Below, one piece after another: positions 1 to 11,439 of a stretch of 64,000 nt of DNA. The stretch covers positions 434,001 through 498,000 of the forward strand of contig NZ_LIPF01000002.1 of assembly GCF_001905385.1 (NCBI RefSeq). The letters run 5' to 3'. Below the pieces are notes generated by a model. That model was not told the origin of the DNA and ran no database searches. It saw nothing but the letters and a program-made list of their open reading frames with translations. The DNA is from Streptomyces sp. CB02414. Its GTDB lineage: Bacteria > Actinomycetota > Actinomycetes > Streptomycetales > Streptomycetaceae. The position numbers and the translations under genes were made by a program. Numbering within the stretch: position 1 is the first letter of the stretch; the number at the start of each line of letters is the position of its first letter.

Positions 1-567
1 GTCCTCGGCGTGGTCGTGGGTCATGATCAGGACGTGGGTGCCGGGCGGCAGCTCGGCCAGCACCTCCTCCGGCAGCAGCGGCGTGTGGTGCACGTGCACC
101 TGCGCCACCGCGTCCGCCAGCACCCCGAGCCGCTCCTCGGCCAGGAGGTCGGCGCGGCTGTCGACCAGGTGGAGGTCGAGGTCCTGGCGGGCCAGGATGC
201 GGGCCAGTTCCAGCCCGACGTGCCCGACCCCGAAGACGGCCACCGCACGGACCACCGGAAGCGGTTCGAGCAGCACCGAGACCGTGCCGCCGCAGCACTG
301 CACGCCGTGCTGGTTGGTCACCTTGTCGTTCAGCGCGAAATCCATCAGCTCGGGCTTCGGTTCGGACGCGGTGATCATCTCCCGGGCCCGGTCGATCGCG
401 ACGGCCTCGACGTTGCCGCCGCCGATCGAGCCCCACGCCCCGGTCCGCCCCACGACGAGTTTCGCACCGGCGTCGCGCGGGGCGTGGCCGCGCACGGTCG
501 CGACGGTCACCAGCACGCCGGGTTCCCGGCGTGCCCGCAACCGCGCGACCGCGGCGATCCACGTCAT
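1..567 (-). CDS. xdhC: XdhC family protein (3' end outside window)
   Basis: XdhC proteins bind molybdenum cofactor and insert it, in sulfurated form, into xanthine dehydrogenase-type enzymes. The frame reads from ATG at 567 to the window edge (189 codons). It begins MTWIAAVARLRARR and shows the family features: VTVATVRGHAPRDAGAKLVV, then GGGNVEAVAIDRARE, a QHGVQCCGGTVSVLLE segment with the Cys pair, a Rossmann-like AVFGVGHVGLELAR and LIMTHDHAED at the edge. The start lies one base after the TGA of the large subunit gene (TGA-C-ATG), so translation is probably coupled. It is the third gene of xdhABC. The C-terminal part is not visible. Confidence 0.88.
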   Translation of the reverse strand, partial: MTWIAAVARLRARREPGVLVTVATVRGHAPRDAGAKLVVGRTGAWGSIGGGNVEAVAIDRAREMITASEPKPELMDFALNDKVTNQHGVQCCGGTVSVLLEPLPVVRAVAVFGVGHVGLELARILARQDLDLHLVDSRADLLAEERLGVLADAVAQVHVHHTPLLPEEVLAELPPGTHVLIMTHDHAED

Positions 568-568
568 G

Positions 569-4449
<3,881 letters not shown>

Positions 4450-4634
4450 GCCAGGCCTTCATTTCGGTTTCGGGCAGGTCGATTCATCATGTTCGCCAAT
4501 TCCAGGCAGCTTTCTGTGTTCGGAACGCGCGCGTCAGAGCGCGGGCGCACACCGGCACGCGACAGGGGCATGCCGTGAAGTGAAGAAGGGGAAAACCCGA
4601 AATGTGCCACGCGGAGGCACAGCGGAACGGCTAC

Positions 4635-4712
4635 TCAGCAGCCGTGCGCGACCCGACCGGAAACCCAGACCGTACGGCGGGCGAGGCGACCGAGATCAGA
4701 GTTGGTGTACAT
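4635..4712 (-). CDS. candidate 25-aa leader peptide upstream of xdhA
   Basis: This is a 25-codon ORF with an exceptionally good ribosome site (GAAAGGAGG, 10 bases before the ATG). It begins MYTNSDLGRLARR, ends RVAHGC and stops at TGA. It sits between a strong housekeeping-type promoter (4758-4786) and xdhA, whose start is 186 bases downstream. It is rich in Arg (4 of 25) and matches no family I know. The sequence shows translation signals; a regulatory leader role is inference. It could also be a small independent peptide or a remnant of a longer gene. Confidence 0.5.
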   Translation of the reverse strand: MYTNSDLGRLARRTVWVSGRVAHGC

Positions 4713-4757
4713 CTGCCCGTCGCCTCCTTTCGATGATTATGGGTCTGCTTCCTTCGC

Positions 4758-4786
4758 AAATTAGTGGCTGCGGTCACCCGGGTCAA
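4758..4786 (-). promoter_or_regulatory. sigma-70 (HrdB)-type promoter of the xdh leader/operon
   Basis: On the minus strand, TTGACC (4786-4781) is separated by exactly 17 bases from TAATTT (4763-4758), a near-consensus housekeeping promoter. It points at the leader ORF (start 4712) and xdhA (start 4449). Confidence 0.65.
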
Positions 4787-4810
4787 GGGGTGCGGGACAA
4801 CACGGGCCAA

Positions 4811-4842
4811 CGGGACAACGGAACAACGGAACGACGGGACGA
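4811..4842. repeat. 8-bp tandem repeat (4 units) between xdhA and the STAND gene
   Basis: Four consecutive degenerate 8-mers occur: CGGGACAA, CGGAACAA, CGGAACGA and CGGGACGA. A detached fifth copy, CGGGACAA, is at 4793-4800. The array lies just upstream of the xdh promoter -35 and 142 bp before the STAND ATPase start. Its function is unknown; it could be a polymerase-slippage product or a regulator-binding array. Confidence 0.7.
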
Positions 4843-4983
4843 CGCGGGGTCTCCCCTCGGTCTCCCCCGCGCAGGACACTTGACCGACGCACAACCGGGG
4901 AAGGACCCGGGGATGGGCCGGGAGAGCTCCCCAGTGGTCCGGGGACACCCGGGTGACACCGATGCCGCCGGAGGGGGCGCGAC

Positions 4984-7900
4984 ATGCGGGACAGTCATCG
5001 GTCGGAGGCCGAGCGGCTACTGGGGCGGGCCGTGGAGGAGGAGGTACGGCGCTCGGGCGGGCGCACGGACGGCAACGTGCTGCTGTCCCGGGCCCGCGCC
5101 TCCCTGGACGCGATGGCGGGCACGGCCGCCGAGGAGTACGAGGCCTACACCCGTGCACTGGACGAGGCGGCGGCCGGCCAGCTGACCTTCCGGCAGCGGT
5201 ACGCCCGGGAGGGCGCCGGCACTCCCCTGCTGGTGGCCGCCGTGGCGGCGGTCGCCGCGGTGGTGGCCGACATGGCCCTCGGCACCGGCGCGGGCACCGC
5301 GGTGGGCGCGGGCGTGACCGTCGGGGTCGTCGGTGCCGCGGCGACCGTGGTGAAGGTCGTCGGGTCCCACGTGCCGGCCGCCCACCACCGCGCCGGTGCC
5401 GTCAGCCAGCCCGGCGGGCCCGAGCAGCTGCGGTTGCAGTGGCTGACGGCGTTGGAGGTGCGGGGCATCCGGCCGTTCCTGGACCAGCAGCGGATGCTCG
5501 CCGCGTCGACCGGTCCCAAGAAGGCGGGGCCCAGGCTGCGGGGCGCCGACAAGAGCGCGGCGGCCCGTGGACGCAGCGCGCTGGAGCAGTCGTTCGCGCA
5601 GCTGCCGGAGCCGGAGGCCACCTTCGCGGGCCGGCGGCAGGAGATGGCGCGGCTGCGGCAGTGGGTGCAGGCGGCCCGCGCGAGCGCGCAGACGCAGCCG
5701 ACGGTGGTGGTGCTGCACGGGGTGCCGGGCAGCGGCCGCACGACGCTCGCCGTGCGCGCCGCCCACGAGCTGCGGGACTACTTCCGCGGGGCCTGCGTGG
5801 TCGACCTGCGCGGGGACGGTCCCGTCCCGGGCGGCGAGTCCCCGCTGAGCACCCGGGACGCCCTGCTGCACCTGCTGAACCGGCTCGGGGCGCCCCGCGA
5901 GCAGCTGCTGTTCCGGGAGCGTTCCTCGGCGGCCCAGCAGGTCAAGCGGCTCAGCGAGCTGTACCACCAGCACCTGACGGGCGTACCGGTCACCATCGTG
6001 CTGGACGACGCCTCGGACGCCGAGCAGGTGCGCACGCTGGTGCCGGAGCGGTCGGACAGCCTCGTGCTGGTCACCGCGCGGGAGCCGCTCCGGCTGCCGC
6101 CCGACCTGCCGGCGCGGGTGTACGACCTGCCCGTCGGGGCGCTGGACGCGGTCGGCGCGGAGGAGCTGCTGTCCGCCTGCGCGCAGGACAGCTCGGGCCC
6201 CTACGACGCCGACTCCAGCGACCGCATCCGGGAGCTGTGCGGCGGCCTGCCGCTGGCGGTGCGCGTCGCCGGGTCGTCGCTGGGCCCGCGCTCGCCGCGC
6301 GCCCTGGCGACCGACCTGGGCGCGTACGGGCCGGTGGAACCGGTGGAACGGGCCCTGTGGCTGCGCTACACCGACCAGCCGGAGCCCGCCCGGCGGCTGC
6401 TGCGCCGGCTGGCGCTGGCCGGGCGGACCTCGCTGGGCGCCCCGGCCGCCGCCGCGCTGCTGGCCACGGACGAGACGGAGGCGGCCCGGCAGCTCGCGGA
6501 ACTGTCGCGGGCGGGCCTGCTGGACCACGTCCGGGGCAGCCGTTACCGGCTGCACGACGTCGTGCGGGCCTTCGCCCTGGCCCGGCTCGCCGACGAGGAG
6601 GAACCCGGCGAGCGGGCCGCGGCGCAGGAACGGCTGATCGCGAACTACGCCGAGCTGGCCGACTCGGTGCTGCGCATGGTCGACGGCAACATGTCGACCC
6701 GCTCGGACCGGTTCGGGCAGTACGGCTTCACGTCCCTGGACGAGGCGCTGCGCTGGCTGGACGACGAGTCGAGCTTCATCACGGCCGCGCTGCGGCACGC
6801 GGAGGGCGTCGACCAGGGCGCGGTGCTGAACCTGCTGGGCGCGCTGTGCGACTACTGCCTGCTGCGCGGCGACCTGTACCGGCTCGGTGAGATCAGCGAG
6901 CTGGCGCAGTCCGTGGACCAGGGGCTGCTGGTGCGTTCGGTGCAGTGGCGTACGGGCATCGCGGCGCGGCAGCTGGGCGAGCTGGACACGGCGCGGACGA
7001 CGCTCAGCTCCGTGGTCGACCTGTACATGGAGGCCCACCACGACGCGGGGGCGGCCCGTGCCCTGTGCTCGCTGGGCATCACGCTGCACCACCAGGGCAA
7101 CCTGACCGAGGCGGCGGCGAAACTGCGGGAGGCGCTGGACCTGCAGGCATCGCCCGGGCTGGCCACGGACCGGGCATGGACGCTGCACGCGCTGGCGGCG
7201 GTGCAGCGGGACCGGGCGCGGCTCGCGGAGGCCATGGACCTGCTCACCGAGTCGCTGGTGCTGCACCGCGCGGGCGAGTCGGTGCACGGCCAGGCGTGGG
7301 CCCACTTCCAGCTCGGCCAGCTGCACCTGCGCATGGGGGACGTACCGCGGGCCGAGACGGACCTGCGCACGGCGCTGGAGCTGTACGGCCGCACCCAGGA
7401 CGCCCGCGGCGAGGCCTGGGCACTGACCCAGCTGGCGCGGGCCCGGCTGGTGGACGGTGACGTGTCCGCGGCGGTGGAACAGCTGCGGCGGGCGGCGACC
7501 CGGCACCGCGAGAACGAGGACGCGCGCGGCAAGGCGTGGAGCATCTACTACCTGGGCCAGGCGCTGGAGGAGACGGGCGCCCTGGACCAGTCGGTGCGTG
7601 CGCTGGAACGCTCCCGCACGATGTTCTCCCGGATGCGGGACGTGTACGGGCTGGCCTGCGCCCGGCACCACTCGGCCCGCGTCACCCGCGACCAGCGCGC
7701 CGTCCAGACGGGCTCGCTGCGCAACTCCGGTTTCGCCCGCCAGCTCCTGGTCGACGCGCGCGCCGACTTCCAGCGCATCGGCGTCGGCCACGGGGAGGCG
7801 TGGACCTGCCTGGAGCTGGCGGTCGTGGACGCGGGCAACGCCCGTACGCCGCAGGCACTCGCCCTGTGCGACGAGGCGGCGGCGCTCTTCGCGGCGTACG

Positions 7901-8193
7901 GCGACCGGCGGGGCGACGACTGGGCCCGCTTCCTGCGCTGCACGCTGCTGCCGTACGCCGCTCCGGGGGGCGTGGAGGTCGGCACGGCGGTGGCGCAGGA
8001 GGAGCTGGCCCAGCTGTCCCGCGCCCCCCATCCGGCCCGGGACACCAAGCTGGACGACTACATCGAGGCCTACCAGCTGCTCCTGGAACGCGGCGTCCAA
8101 CTGGAGTCCGGCTGGCAGGCCTGGCACCTGGGCATGGTCCCGAACCGCCAGGCCCGGGAGGTGATGGGGGTGGCGGTCACGGCGACGCCGTGA
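4984..8193 (+). CDS. STAND-type NTPase with N-terminal membrane segment and TPR repeats
   Basis: This is a 1069-aa protein. An alpha-helical N-terminus (1-80) is followed by a long hydrophobic Ala/Val/Gly-rich stretch at about 82-125, probably two membrane passes. A linker at about 140-205 leads to an NB-ARC/STAND ATPase with Walker A GVPGSGRTT at about 246-254 and a Walker B-like VTIVLDDAS near 336-343. A winged-helix-like region follows at about 450-550, then TPR repeats over roughly 630-900. The ATG at 4984 is preceded by GGAGGG. STAND ATPases act as signal-dependent switches, and TPRs usually bind the trigger or partner. Without a recognisable effector domain the output is unknown. The gene is transcribed away from xdhABC and is followed by convergent genes. 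Confidence 0.85.
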   Translation: MRDSHRSEAERLLGRAVEEEVRRSGGRTDGNVLLSRARASLDAMAGTAAEEYEAYTRALDEAAAGQLTFRQRYAREGAGTPLLVAAVAAVAAVVADMALGTGAGTAVGAGVTVGVVGAAATVVKVVGSHVPAAHHRAGAVSQPGGPEQLRLQWLTALEVRGIRPFLDQQRMLAASTGPKKAGPRLRGADKSAAARGRSALEQSFAQLPEPEATFAGRRQEMARLRQWVQAARASAQTQPTVVVLHGVPGSGRTTLAVRAAHELRDYFRGACVVDLRGDGPVPGGESPLSTRDALLHLLNRLGAPREQLLFRERSSAAQQVKRLSELYHQHLTGVPVTIVLDDASDAEQVRTLVPERSDSLVLVTAREPLRLPPDLPARVYDLPVGALDAVGAEELLSACAQDSSGPYDADSSDRIRELCGGLPLAVRVAGSSLGPRSPRALATDLGAYGPVEPVERALWLRYTDQPEPARRLLRRLALAGRTSLGAPAAAALLATDETEAARQLAELSRAGLLDHVRGSRYRLHDVVRAFALARLADEEEPGERAAAQERLIANYAELADSVLRMVDGNMSTRSDRFGQYGFTSLDEALRWLDDESSFITAALRHAEGVDQGAVLNLLGALCDYCLLRGDLYRLGEISELAQSVDQGLLVRSVQWRTGIAARQLGELDTARTTLSSVVDLYMEAHHDAGAARALCSLGITLHHQGNLTEAAAKLREALDLQASPGLATDRAWTLHALAAVQRDRARLAEAMDLLTESLVLHRAGESVHGQAWAHFQLGQLHLRMGDVPRAETDLRTALELYGRTQDARGEAWALTQLARARLVDGDVSAAVEQLRRAATRHRENEDARGKAWSIYYLGQALEETGALDQSVRALERSRTMFSRMRDVYGLACARHHSARVTRDQRAVQTGSLRNSGFARQLLVDARADFQRIGVGHGEAWTCLELAVVDAGNARTPQALALCDEAAALFAAYGDRRGDDWARFLRCTLLPYAAPGGVEVGTAVAQEELAQLSRAPHPARDTKLDDYIEAYQLLLERGVQLESGWQAWHLGMVPNRQAREVMGVAVTATP

Positions 8194-8211
8194 CCGCGGG
8201 CCCGCCCCGGG

Positions 8212-8445
8212 TCACCCCTTCTGCGGCTCCGCCCGGCCGGAGGTCTCCGCCTCGGCCCCCGGCTCCGGCGACTCTTTGAAGTCCACCTTGCCCATGTGCC
8301 GGCTCATGGACCGCATCAGCCCCCACACCGCCAGGGCCATCACCGCGAAGACGATGAACCCGAGGACACCGGGCGTGACCTTGTCCTCGTCCAGCTCGGC
8401 GAGAGTGACGAGGTGCGTCATTGCCATGCTTGCGCTTGCACTCAT
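8212..8445 (-). CDS. small single-pass membrane protein downstream of mca
   Basis: This is a protein of about 77 aa of unknown function. One transmembrane helix (VLGFIVFAVMALAVWGLM) follows a short N-terminus, and the cytoplasmic tail is charged and Pro/Glu-rich. The ATG at 8445 lies one base after the mca stop (TGA-C-ATG), indicating coupling to mca; an in-frame ATG at 8454 inside mca is the alternative. The gene is probably co-transcribed with mca. I do not recognise a family. Confidence 0.75.
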   Translation of the reverse strand: MSASASMAMTHLVTLAELDEDKVTPGVLGFIVFAVMALAVWGLMRSMSRHMGKVDFKESPEPGAEAETSGRAEPQKG

Positions 8446-8446
8446 G

Positions 8447-9328
8447 TCAGGCATTGTCCCGGACGCCCGCGAAGAGGTCGTCCTCGGGGAGGGAGGTTTC
8501 CACGAGGGACTTCGCGAGCTCGTACTCCTCGGTGGGCCAGACCTCCTTCTGGATCTCCATCGGCACCCGGAACCACCCGCCGTCGGGGTCGATCTGCGTG
8601 GCGTGCGCGATCAGCGCCTTGTCGCGGACCTCGAAGAAGTCGGCGCAGGGCACGTGCGTGGTGAGCGTGCGCTCCTTGCGCTCGAACTCCGACCACCGCT
8701 TGAGCCAGTCCTCGTAGGGCGACTCCAGCCCGCGCTCCAGCAGCGCGTTGTGCAGCGCCTGAGTGCGGGGCCGGTTGAAGCCCTGGTTGTAGTAGACCTT
8801 CACCGGCTGGTACGCCGCCCCGTACTCCGCCTCCGGGTACTTCTCGGTGTCGGCCGCGCCCTCGAAGGCCACCATCGTGATCTTGTGGGTCATGATGTGG
8901 TCGGGGTGCGGGTAGCCGCCGTTCTCGTCGTAGGTGGTGATCACCTGGGGACGGAAGGAGCGGATCTTCCGCACCAGCTCGCCGGCCGCCTTGTCGACGT
9001 CCTCCAGGGCGAAGCAGCCCTCCGGCAGGGGCGGCAGCGGGTCGCCCTCGGGCAGCCCGGAGTCGACGAAGCCGAGCCATTCCTGCCCCACGCCCAGGAT
9101 CTCCCGGGCCTCGTCCATCTCCTTCTTGCGCACCTCGTGGATGTGCTCCTCGATGTACGCGTCGCCCTGGAGCCTGGGGTTGAGGATGGAGCCGCGTTCC
9201 CCGCCCGTGCAGGTCACCACCAGCACGTCCACCCCCTCGGACACGTACTTCGCCATGGTGGCCGCGCCCTTGCTCGACTCGTCGTCGGGGTGGGCGTGGA
9301 CGGCCATCAGTCGCAGCTGGTCAGTCAA
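8447..9328 (-). CDS. mca: mycothiol S-conjugate amidase
   Basis: Mca cleaves mycothiol S-conjugates of electrophiles and antibiotics to a mercapturic acid for export plus GlcN-inositol, which is recycled into mycothiol. The 293-aa product has the zinc-binding LmbE/PIG-L signature MAVHAHPDDE at residues 8-17, TGGERGS near 41, and the second metal motif GGYPHPDHIMTH. Length and termini fit Mca rather than the deacetylase MshB. The apparent first codon is TTG (9328-9326), spaced seven bases from GAGGA. The ATG at residue 8 is too close to the metal motif to be preferred. Upstream lies a sigma-R-type promoter, consistent with the published control of mca by the thiol-stress sigma factor in S. coelicolor. 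Confidence 0.95.
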   Translation of the reverse strand: MTDQLRLMAVHAHPDDESSKGAATMAKYVSEGVDVLVVTCTGGERGSILNPRLQGDAYIEEHIHEVRKKEMDEAREILGVGQEWLGFVDSGLPEGDPLPPLPEGCFALEDVDKAAGELVRKIRSFRPQVITTYDENGGYPHPDHIMTHKITMVAFEGAADTEKYPEAEYGAAYQPVKVYYNQGFNRPRTQALHNALLERGLESPYEDWLKRWSEFERKERTLTTHVPCADFFEVRDKALIAHATQIDPDGGWFRVPMEIQKEVWPTEEYELAKSLVETSLPEDDLFAGVRDNA

Positions 9329-9382
9329 GACTCAATCCTCGGTCAGTCGGCGCCCTCGTGCATCGGCGCAATCGGCGGCTTC

Positions 9383-9388
9383 TATAGT
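9383..9388 (+). promoter_or_regulatory. -10 element for the DUF4307 gene
   Basis: TATAGT lies 64 bases before the DUF4307 start and overlaps, on the other strand, the -10 region of the mca promoter. Divergent transcription from overlapping promoters is likely. No convincing -35 was identified. Confidence 0.4.
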
Positions 9389-9414
9389 GACCGAATCGGG
9401 GGGCGAATAATTCC
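9389..9414 (-). promoter_or_regulatory. sigma-R-type promoter for mca
   Basis: On the minus strand GGAAT (9414-9410) is followed after exactly 18 bases by GTC (9391-9389), one mismatch from the sigma-R consensus GGAAT-N18-GTT. The predicted start gives a leader of about 55 nt before the TTG start of mca. In S. coelicolor mca is a reported direct target of sigma-R. Confidence 0.7.
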
Positions 9415-9451
9415 ATGCCCCGGATGACCGGCGCCTGCCGAGAGGACGATC

Positions 9452-9850
9452 ATGAGTACGGCGAGCACACGAGCGCCCGAGAGCCGCTACGGCCGCTCCT
9501 CGGACGAACGCGCCGACCGCACACTCAAGATCGTCGGCGCCGTGCTCGGCGCGGTCCTGCTCGCGGTGATCGGCTGGTTCGGCTACCACTACGTCGGCCA
9601 GAACAAGATCAGCGGTGAGCTGATCGGCTTCGAGCTGGCCGAGGACTCGGTGCAGGTGCACCTGGAGGTCCGCAAGGACGCCGGGGTCAGCGGCTACTGC
9701 ACGGTCCGCTCCCAGGCCGAGGACGGCGGTGAGGTCGGCCGGGCCGACTTCCGCTTCGACGGGGACGGCACCCGCATCGACAAGGTGGTCACCCTGCGCA
9801 CCAAGGCCGCGGGTACCACGGCCGAGCTCCTCGGCTGCCACGCGGACTGA
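9452..9850 (+). CDS. DUF4307 family membrane-anchored protein
   Basis: This is a 132-aa actinobacterial protein. A charged cytoplasmic N-terminus (1-25) is followed by one transmembrane helix (KIVGAVLGAVLLAVIGWFGY) and an extracytoplasmic beta-rich domain with two Cys (SGYCTVRS and the C-terminal LLGCHAD) that may form a disulfide. The arrangement matches DUF4307; its function is unknown. It is divergent from mca, an arrangement I recall as common in Streptomyces. The start at 9452 is an ATG shortly after GAGAGGACG. Confidence 0.82.
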   Translation: MSTASTRAPESRYGRSSDERADRTLKIVGAVLGAVLLAVIGWFGYHYVGQNKISGELIGFELAEDSVQVHLEVRKDAGVSGYCTVRSQAEDGGEVGRADFRFDGDGTRIDKVVTLRTKAAGTTAELLGCHAD

Positions 9851-9920
9851 CCTGCGGGGTCATGAATCTGGTGGCTTATGTCCTCCCCCTTTGGCCACTC
9901 AATTGTTAGGCTCGTGGTTT

Positions 9921-9957
9921 CGCCCTTCCGTGAAGGAACATCCTTCTGGGTAGGGCG
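9921..9957 (+). promoter_or_regulatory. imperfect stem-loop in greA leader
   Basis: CGCCCT (9921-9926) can pair with AGGGCG (9952-9957), and a smaller CCTT/AAGG hairpin lies inside. It is located 36 bases before the greA start. It could be a transcript-stabilising or attenuating structure, but the pairing is short and it is reported with low confidence. Confidence 0.25.
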
Positions 9958-9992
9958 TTGATTTGTATTCCCAGTACCAACGAGGAGCACCC

Positions 9993-10490
9993 GTGACCCA
10001 GACCAGCGAGAACGTCACCTGGCTGACCCAGGAGGCGTACAACAAGCTCAAGGAGGAGCTTGAATACCTTACTGGTCCTGCGCGCACCGAGATCTCTGCC
10101 AAGATCGCCGCGGCGCGTGAGGAGGGGGACCTGCGCGAGAACGGCGGATACCACGCGGCGAAGGAGGAGCAGGGCAAGCAGGAGCTCCGCGTGCGCCAGC
10201 TGACCCAGCTGCTGGAGAGCGCCAAGGTGGGTGAGGCCCCGGCCGCCGGCGGCGAGGTGGCTCCCGGCATGGTGGTCACGATCGCCTTCGACGGTGACGA
10301 GGACGACACGCTGACCTTCCTGCTCGCCTCGCGCGAGTACGCGAGCTCGGACATCGAGACCTACTCGCCGCAGTCCCCGCTGGGCTCGGGCGTCATCGGC
10401 CACAAGGTCGGCGAGGACGCGGAGTACGAGCTGCCGAACGGCAAGCTGGCCTCCGTGAAGATCCTCAAGGCCGAGCCGTACAACGGCTGA
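9993..10490 (+). CDS. greA: transcription elongation factor GreA
   Basis: GreA stimulates the intrinsic RNA cleavage activity of backtracked RNA polymerase and rescues stalled complexes. The 165-aa product has the N-terminal antiparallel coiled coil (QEAYNKLKEELEYLTGPART to about residue 80) with the acidic-tip loop REEGDLRENGGYHAAKEEQ, and a C-terminal FKBP-like domain with SPLGSGVIGHKVGE. The GTG at 9993 is chosen because GAGGAG precedes it by six bases and the protein then starts VTQTSENVTWLTQEA. An upstream in-frame ATG at 9963 lies in the leader. The gene ends at a strong bidirectional terminator. Confidence 0.95.
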   Translation: MTQTSENVTWLTQEAYNKLKEELEYLTGPARTEISAKIAAAREEGDLRENGGYHAAKEEQGKQELRVRQLTQLLESAKVGEAPAAGGEVAPGMVVTIAFDGDEDDTLTFLLASREYASSDIETYSPQSPLGSGVIGHKVGEDAEYELPNGKLASVKILKAEPYNG

Positions 10491-10540
10491 CCCGGCCGAC
10501 GGCCCGGGCCGGAGCGCCCTGCCATCCGCTTCCGTACGAG

Positions 10541-10570
10541 CCCCCGGCGTCCTGGTGACGCCGGGGGTTT
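10541..10570. terminator. terminator between greA and the ABC permease
   Basis: A perfect 11-bp stem, CCCCCGGCGTC (10541-10551) pairing with GACGCCGGGGG (10557-10567), has a 5-nt loop and is followed by TTTCGT. It lies between convergent genes and should serve both. Confidence 0.85.
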
Positions 10571-10572
10571 CG

Positions 10573-11439
10573 TCATGCGGCGGCCGAGCGGTACTTGCGC
10601 ACCGCCAGCGTGCGGAAGACCGCGATGATCAGCACGGACCAGATGATCGACGCCCAGACGGGATGCTGCATCGGCCAGGCGTCGGACTGCACGACGCCCG
10701 GGTTGCCGAACAGTTCGCGCGTGGCCTGCACCGTGGCGCTGAACGGGTTCCACTCGGCGATGTGCCGCAGCCAGGGGGTCATCTGGCTGGAGTCCACGAA
10801 GGCGTTCGACACGAACGTCACCGGGAACAGCCAGATGATGCCGCCCGAGGTGGCCGCCTCGGGGGTGCGCACGGACAGGCCGATGAGTGCTCCGATCCAG
10901 GTGAACGCGTAGCCGAGCAGGAGGAGCAGGGCGAAGGCGCCCAGGACCTTTCCGGCGTTGGTCGGCTCGGCGGATCCGGTCCGCCAGCCGACGAGCAGGG
11001 CGACGATCGCGAGGACGAGCACGGTGATGCACGTCTGCACGAGGTCGGCGACGGTCCGGCCCGTCAGCACGGCACCGCGCGCCATGGGCAGTGACCGGAA
11101 CCGGTCGACGAGCCCCTTCTGCATGTCGTCGGCGATGCCGGCGGCCGACCCGGCGGTGGCGAAGGTGACGGTCTGGGCGAAGATGCCCGCCATCAGGAAG
11201 TCCTTGTAGACGTCGGGGTCGGTGCTGTTCCCGATCTTCATCGACCCGCCGAAGACGTAGGTGAAGAGGACGACGAACATCACCGGCTGGATGACCCCGA
11301 AGAGGACCATCTCGGGGATCCGGGTCATCCGGATCAGGTTCCTGCGGGCGATGACCAGCGAGTCCCGTACGGACTGGCCGACGGAACTCCCGGAACCGGC
11401 GGGCGCCGCGGTCTGGGCGGCTTCGGTGGCGGCGCTCAC
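10573..11439 (-). CDS. ABC-2 type transporter permease (DrrB-like)
   Basis: This is the membrane subunit of a two-gene drug or lipid exporter. The 288-aa product has about six hydrophobic segments, an N-terminal amphipathic DSLVIARRNLIRMTRIPEMVLF before the first helix, and the ABC-2 signature region GAFALLLLLGYAFTWIGALIGLSVRTPEAAT. It overlaps the ATPase gene by four bases (start 11439, ATPase stop 11436) and completes a DrrAB-type pair. The substrate cannot be read from sequence. Confidence 0.9.
   Translation of the reverse strand: MSAATEAAQTAAPAGSGSSVGQSVRDSLVIARRNLIRMTRIPEMVLFGVIQPVMFVVLFTYVFGGSMKIGNSTDPDVYKDFLMAGIFAQTVTFATAGSAAGIADDMQKGLVDRFRSLPMARGAVLTGRTVADLVQTCITVLVLAIVALLVGWRTGSAEPTNAGKVLGAFALLLLLGYAFTWIGALIGLSVRTPEAATSGGIIWLFPVTFVSNAFVDSSQMTPWLRHIAEWNPFSATVQATRELFGNPGVVQSDAWPMQHPVWASIIWSVLIIAVFRTLAVRKYRSAAA

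Noticed and set aside
5017..8127. Minus-strand open frame of about 1,036 codons opposite the STAND gene
   Set aside because: Composition (Arg/Gln/His/Leu) is that of a shadow frame, and the plus strand has Walker motifs and TPRs.
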